This document shows, piece by piece, positions 59,701 through 64,000 of a stretch of DNA of 64,000 bases; the first letter of the stretch is position 1, and each line of letters begins with the position of its first letter. The notes beneath the pieces were generated by a model. It searched no databases and was not told where the DNA came from. It was given only the letters and a program-made list of their open reading frames with translations. A program made the translations under genes and the position numbers. The DNA is from Lottia gigantea (taxonomy: Eukaryota > Mollusca > Gastropoda > Lottiidae): NCBI RefSeq assembly GCF_000327385.1, contig NW_008710779.1:545347-609346 (forward strand), given 5' to 3'.

Positions 59701-61086
59701 GACGGTTCAGTGTACGATGCAGGATTATCGATACAGCAGAAAATAGTAGAAGTGAATCATGTCCGCATTGTGTCTGGACCTGTACCTCGTGTGTTCTCCC
59801 CCCCTGACACCATACATCGTCTTTTCGCAGCTTGACAGGTAGACAGATATATTGCCAGGCCAGATATGTGAGTGATGATATGAATGATTTTACAGACCTT
59901 TATCCGAGAATCTTTTTCTTCTAACCATAATTCCGATTGTTGTACTGTACGATATAATTCATCTCTTTCTTTTAGTCCTTTCTGATTACATAACTTTTTA
60001 TATTTCTTTAAATGTGACTTGGTATTTTCCAATTCATCTTCTGCATCACGTAGATAACGATCAGTCTGATTGAATTTATCTTTCATTTTACGATTCTGTT
60101 CACGTAGAGTCCGCACTTCGTTGGCATGCTTTGTCAGAAGAAGAGGCAAGTCGCTCTCTTGTTCTTCAAATTTACCTAAGGCCTTTTGGTGACGGAATTG
60201 CATTTTTTTCAGTGTCTTATTTTCCTCAGCTAGTTCTCGTATTCGAATATTAAGCTCTTCGATTTGATTTCTATATTCATTCATCCTTATACGACTAGCA
60301 GATAACATACGTTTAGCTACAGAGTTAGCAGGTTGTGGTGTACTGTGTTTTGAACCAAATTGACCTCTGCCTCGACCTCTTCCTTTGGCACCTTTATTGG
60401 GTATAGTATATGGACTTGCTGAAAGTAAACAGTACCAGTACATTATTCTTCAAAATGCAATTAATCCTAAAGACCTAAATATAATATCAGGTAAACAAAC
60501 ACAAAAGTCTAAATTAAAGTGTTGCCCTACCCTTTCCTAGGACATAATATAAGCTTATGGATGGAATATCATCAAAGGTCAAAGGTCACATTTCATTGGA
60601 GTTGCTCCAATCCATATTTGGGTCACTGGTTTTTGAATATTTAAACCATGACAAAAGCCAAATTTGACATAACTTTTGGTAAGATACCTTTAAAATGCTG
60701 ATCCATTATTGAGTCCATCAAGACATTGCCGGATATTCTACAATGTCCCTGTGCCCTAAACAGTAATCTTTTCCCTTCTTTGTAGGCTACAACTCTGTAA
60801 GTTAAGCCTAAACTTCAACTGTATTGTGGTACTGTGCAGGGCACACAAAGAGTGAAATTGGTACTGGGTACCTCACAAATATAACTACATCAACTAGTAA
60901 AGCAAATAAATGGACAACAATATCCTTTTAATGCATTAAAAAAGTCAAACCTTTTTTAGCTGCAGGTTTACTGGTATAGGAAGTCTGTCTGATGGACACC
61001 ACATCATCATCACTAGCAAAACTATCACTATCATATCTTGCTGAATAATCATCATCACTATACAAGGAGCGAGATGGTGAAGCCAT
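55439..61086 (-). CDS. LCA5: Lebercilin (LCA5 orthologue), complete
   Basis: Ciliary basal-body and axoneme protein that binds intraflagellar-transport particles; human LCA5 mutations cause Leber congenital amaurosis. Coding exons 60951-61086, 59898-60418, 58394-58531, 57243-57455 and 55439-56794 total 2,364 nt, giving 787 aa (human 697). Order: Ser/Asp-rich N-terminus, RGRGRG basic stretch, conserved coiled coil (about 75-300) with VAKRMLSASRIRMNEYRNQI, then ELEIKNIYSNRLMKASPK (human ELDIKNIYSNRLPKSSP), an expanded Glu/Arg-rich helix (about 375-545) and the KLLNDLFG motif. It ends in IEDDIEEVML (human VEDEIEEVALR). An in-frame TAA (61098-61096) precedes the ATG. All phases are consistent. 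Confidence 0.94.
56905..57010. repeat. Foldback MITE family A, partial copy in LCA5 intron 4
   Basis: Retains GTACAATCCAATCAAAT and GATGCAAGAAAAGTG from one arm of family A. Next to it, 57066-57205 is a separate repeat (CCTTCACACCATTGCGATC) related in inverse orientation to 53815-53995. Confidence 0.6.
57243..58531 (-). CDS. LCA5: LCA5 exons 3-4
   Basis: Exons 58394-58531 (ELERHIEALNKNHRHEMGIE...VVLALR) and 57243-57455 (EKEKELEIKNIYSNRLMKAS...KKKSE), both phase 0. They finish the conserved coiled coil and carry the IKNIYSNRL signature, the single best family marker. A TPPPGRKKRIPSLTD stretch follows. Confidence 0.92.
57513..57744. repeat. Foldback MITE family A, diverged copy in LCA5 intron 3
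   Basis: Has TACCTTGACATCATTATGCA at left, GCGATTTGATTGGATACGAT and CAGCCAATCAAAGCCC inside, and AACTTGACATTGTGAAAATG at right. The left outermost arm is lost. Confidence 0.7.
58722..59021. repeat. MITE family B, complete copy in LCA5 intron 2
   Basis: Ends TTAAAGGGAATTGTTAAGTG and TTTTTACGATCCCTTTATAA. The internal GGAATTGCAAGAGCCAGAGA and GAATGGTGAAAATCGATGCT match the other copies at about 80 percent by eye. Confidence 0.82.
59898..60418 (-). CDS. LCA5: LCA5 coiled-coil exon
   Basis: 521 nt encoding the lebercilin core from ASPYTIPNKGAKGRGRGRG to LWLEEKDSRIK. ENKTLKKMQFRHQKALGKFE aligns with human [20 protein letters not shown], and RTLREQNRKMKDK and ERDELYRTVQQSEL with later human blocks. 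The open frame continues past the AAG|GTCTGT donor into intron 2; that extension is not coding. Confidence 0.93.
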
Positions 61087-61141
61087 TTTTTCTTTTTATG
61101 GTGTTCTCTTTCGATAATCAGTTCATTGTGTAGAATTATAC
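60951..61141 (-). CDS. LCA5: LCA5 start exon
   Basis: The acceptor TTTTTAG at 61143-61142 opens 55 nt of 5'UTR; ATG is at 61086. It encodes MASPSRSLYSDDDYSARYDS and a further 25 residues, acidic then lysine-rich, with a phase-1 donor. The N-terminus of human lebercilin is also Ser/Asp-rich but poorly conserved, so the start rests on the upstream in-frame stop. Confidence 0.85.
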
Positions 61142-62662
61142 CTAAAAACACATAATAAATATCATCACTGTTTCAGACATGATAAAAGCAGCATTAATTT
61201 ATTTAGTCTTTAGTCAGGGGCAATTGTGACACTAATATGCAAAGACATTATCTCAACATCAACTTCACAATGCCAAGCTATTACAAACTGCGACTAATAC
61301 CTTGACTGCAATAGCCACCTGTCTTGTATCAAGAAATGCAGTGATTTGATTGGATTGTACGAGAGAGAATACAGCCAATCGAAACTCTTGACATAAAGAC
61401 TGTAATCATTATAGATTATTCGAAAGACTTTTTGTTGAGGGCTCTGATTGGCTGTATTTGGTTGCGTACAATCCAATCAAATAACTTCATTTACAAACTT
61501 ATATAATACAAGAAAAATGGCTATTGCAGTCAAGGTATCAGACACAGTTCGTAATAGCTTGACATAAGACATTGTGTCATTGAGAAGATGTCTCAACCTG
61601 TGCTGTCATTGAACCCCTTAAGATAAGCAAGTGTCCAGCTCACTGTGCCACTGCAACTCCCTGTAACTGGAATGAAATGAAAATGAAATTAATGGAGTTT
61701 TACGTACTATTTTTCTGCACCATGTGGGCTAATGAAGACAGGGGAATGTTAAATAAGGGATAACATCAGTTGTCAGAAGATTGTACAACATGAAACTCTG
61801 AGTAGCATGTTCTGTTTGTACATTCTTTAGTTTATTAGATTATATGTCCTCATTCACTCATTGATTTTGTGGCGAGATGTGAATGTTATTCTTGATATAT
61901 ATTTTAATAAGATTAGCCTAAGTCTAGTTTGGACCCTTGAAAATAAGGTCATTTAGGATTAGATCAACTAGACTAGAACTACACTGAATTGGATAGTTGC
62001 GATGCTGGGGTTTTGTCATTGCGGCATTCTGACAACTCTGAAGCCCTCCAGACAATACCCATTAATTGATATAAAAGTATATAAAAATGTATACCAGCGA
62101 TTCTTATTTCACAACGTAGATATTTAAAAACAACAGGCAGGAAAAATAAAAAACACGAGGAAAATAATGTCCACAGAAAAATATTTCTGACGTACAATCC
62201 GTATCCAGTAAACAAACCAGTGAAAACAGGAATCAGACCACTAATAATTATTAACTACGATCAGGTGTCCGTAAAAATCTGACGCCTCCGACTAACCTGT
62301 TGCCTATCAGTTGCGAAGTTTGTTGATAATTCGACAAAAAAAAGCACTTATGTGTGGCATATGTGAAAATGCAATTTTAAGCGTACAAAAAACAATCGTG
62401 GCCGCATTCAACTTTGAGCAGTACTGCATGTTACGCTGTATTTTGTTTATCATCCCAGCAACAACATTGTGCACATATATTGCTGACGTCAGAAGGGAAT
62501 TTCTCACCTATGAGTATATTACGTCATGACATTGAACGTACTTCCCTAACTTGGTAAACTTTGGCAAATTTGTTAGCTGAGGGGTTTTCGGTGTTGGGTG
62601 TCTCGATTTGTCTTGATTTGCTGTACTTTTTGCCCCTGGATCCACGGAAATTTTTAGGCAAA
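61142..62662. promoter_or_regulatory. Divergent LCA5 / SH3BGR-family intergenic and promoter region
   Basis: LCA5 (minus) and the SH3BGR-family gene (plus) start from opposite ends. A family A MITE occupies 61259-61590. A good minus-strand donor (ACAG|GTTAGT, exon end at 62297) may close a non-coding LCA5 exon 1, which would leave about 360 bp as a shared promoter. That stretch holds TGACGTCA (62484-62491) and TTACGTCA (62519-62526), both CRE-like, and more CpG than the surroundings. 61600-62290 shows only the truncated repeat at 61692-61745. Confidence 0.5.
61259..61590. repeat. Foldback MITE family A, complete copy
   Basis: CTTCACAATGCCAAGCTATT at left and AGCTTGACATAAGACATTGT near the right. 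Both arms have TACCTTGACTGCAATAGCCA or its inverse. It is the longest family member here (about 330 bp). Confidence 0.85.
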
Positions 62663-63993
62663 ATGGTTGTCCGTGTGTATACAACACAGTTTTTTAGTTC
62701 CAATGCTGTAAGTAATATTTCTACACAATCGTATTTTTAGCCTACACTATTTTTGGCTGCACTCTTGAAACTTCTCAAGTCTCAAAAGAATGATAACAAT
62801 CTTTCAGGATAATGATCAATCATTTCAATCATCATACGAACTGTAATAGGCCCTATCTATTAAGAGTTGTTTGATATAATTGAAGAGTAAAACTATAGAG
62901 CTAAATGTATACAGAAATCTGGTGTTCATTAAATGAGATATTATGAAACAATGTAAACAAACAATTAATTAAAAAATAAGAATAAGGCTTTCTCAATCCT
63001 AGCCAGTACCGAAGTAGGCTACAAGATTCACGCCTATGCAAGAGTGTGTTATGTCCCCATCCTAAATTATATTGTGTTTTGCACAAAAAATTTTCAGATG
63101 TTTCATGAGAGGCTTGGGACTATGATGCATTTGCATTGGTTCGCCTCGACAATTATTTGAATCCCAATCCCACTAGCTTATAGTGTCCCACTATTCTCCA
63201 ACTACAATATTTCCTATTGCATGCCATTTAATTGATCTTTTTTAAAATAGATAAAATAAGATAAAAAAATTTCCTTGTGAAATATTACATGAAAAAAAGT
63301 GACCTACATTTCAGACTGAAAATCCCATTCTGAAATATCATATTTCCAAATACTGTTTCTAATAATTTTCATTATTTAGAATTTCACCAACCATGGAAAA
63401 TCTTGGACCTTCAGTAAGCTTACTATTTGGAGTAGATATTTCATTGAAACACAATTGAGTTCCAAATGGTACAATTTGTAGATAGTAGTTTGCAGTTCAC
63501 CTGTAATATAATGTCATTGTTGATGATGGTCATTCCCACTGAAGACCAATATTTCAACGATCTTAATCACATAGTTCCTGACAGAAATTATAATATTTTA
63601 AGAAGGTTTCCAAATGACAAAATGTTTATGGTATATCAGTTTCCACAACAAATTATTACCAGCAATTACTAATTCGATATCTGATTAAAATTGATATGAA
63701 TGTGAGGCCTTTTTATTGCCCAGCCCAATTGGTGGCCATTTTAGATGTCACACCCATATTTGAGGCTTTTAGATCAAATGAATTCACCCTTATGATAATT
63801 TATTTTGTAGATAAGAAAACAGCAACAACATGTTCTAGATATTTTAGAAAGTTTACAGATTAACCATGAAACTATTGATATTTCTGATCCTTGTGAAGAA
63901 GAAGCCAAGAAATTTATGAGGGCCAACAGTGAAGCAAAAAACGGCAAATTTCCCTTACCCCCTCAGATATTTAATGATGATGAATATTGTGGA
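62663..63993 (+). CDS. SH3BGRL: SH3BGR/SH3BGRL-family thioredoxin-fold protein, 5' part
   Basis: Exons 62663-62707 (MVVRVYTTQFFSSNA) and 63811-63993 (IRKQQQHVLDILESL through NGKFPLPPQIFNDDEYCG), both phase 0 with GT-AG borders; the gene continues past the right edge. It aligns with human SH3BGRL MVIRVYIASSSGSTA|IKKKQQDVLGFLE and GYPLPPQIFNESQYRGDY. The family has a glutaredoxin-like fold without the CxxC redox pair, plus a conserved PLPPQIF motif that fits SH3 and EVH1 ligand rules. Visible: 76 of an expected 100-120 residues. The vertebrate paralogues SH3BGR, SH3BGRL, SH3BGRL2 and SH3BGRL3 cannot be told apart from this fragment; the symbol is nominal. Confidence 0.92.
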
Positions 63994-64000
63994 GTAAGTA

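Noticed and set aside
59757-59897. Continuation of the LCA5 coiled-coil frame past 59898
   Set aside because: An AAG|GTCTGT donor and resumption of homology at 58531 show this is intron; the extension has no lebercilin similarity.

Overview
This is an AT-rich, intron-dense animal nuclear window, most likely from a lophotrochozoan and probably a mollusc. The call rests on four bilaterian multi-exon genes, a synaptotagmin 1 with a duplicated C2B exon (a layout I recall from Aplysia), and dispersed repeats carrying the 'caagggcaataactc ... gacggacaggggt' signature common in bivalve and gastropod genomes. I see no rRNA, tRNA, CRISPR array, retrovirus-like element or LINE coding region.

Layout. 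(1) 1-6261: downstream flank of the phospholipase D gene, repeats only. (2) 6262-21853, minus strand: a complete PLD1/2-type phospholipase D in 26 coding exons, 1,190 aa, with PX, PH and two HKD motifs. (3) 21854-37103: a 15 kb gap of MITEs and minisatellites, probably holding unrecognised 5' non-coding exons of PLD and of the next gene. (4) 37104-47875, plus strand: complete synaptotagmin 1, 424 aa from eight coding positions, position 7 being one of two equal-length alternative exons. (5) 47876-55438: Syt1 3'UTR and a convergent intergenic region. (6) 55439-61141, minus strand: complete lebercilin (LCA5), 787 aa in five coding exons. (7) 62663 to the right edge, plus strand: the first two exons of an SH3BGR/SH3BGRL-family gene, divergent from LCA5. 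All splice phases in the four models are compatible, and the three complete models have lengths divisible by three.

How the genes relate. PLD (phosphatidic acid production) and Syt1 (calcium-triggered vesicle fusion) both act in membrane traffic, but I know of no conserved link between these two as neighbours. LCA5 head-to-head with an SH3BGR-family gene is different: human LCA5/SH3BGRL2 and LCA5L/SH3BGR are, as I recall, the same neighbour pair, so the arrangement here looks like ancient microsynteny around a shared promoter region.

Non-coding DNA is unusually structured. At least six families of short inverted-repeat elements occupy introns and gaps, and nine minisatellites (periods about 22-50 bp) cluster around Syt1 and in one PLD intron. 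Several arrays have higher-order periodicity, and periods divisible by three create long spurious ORFs on both strands.
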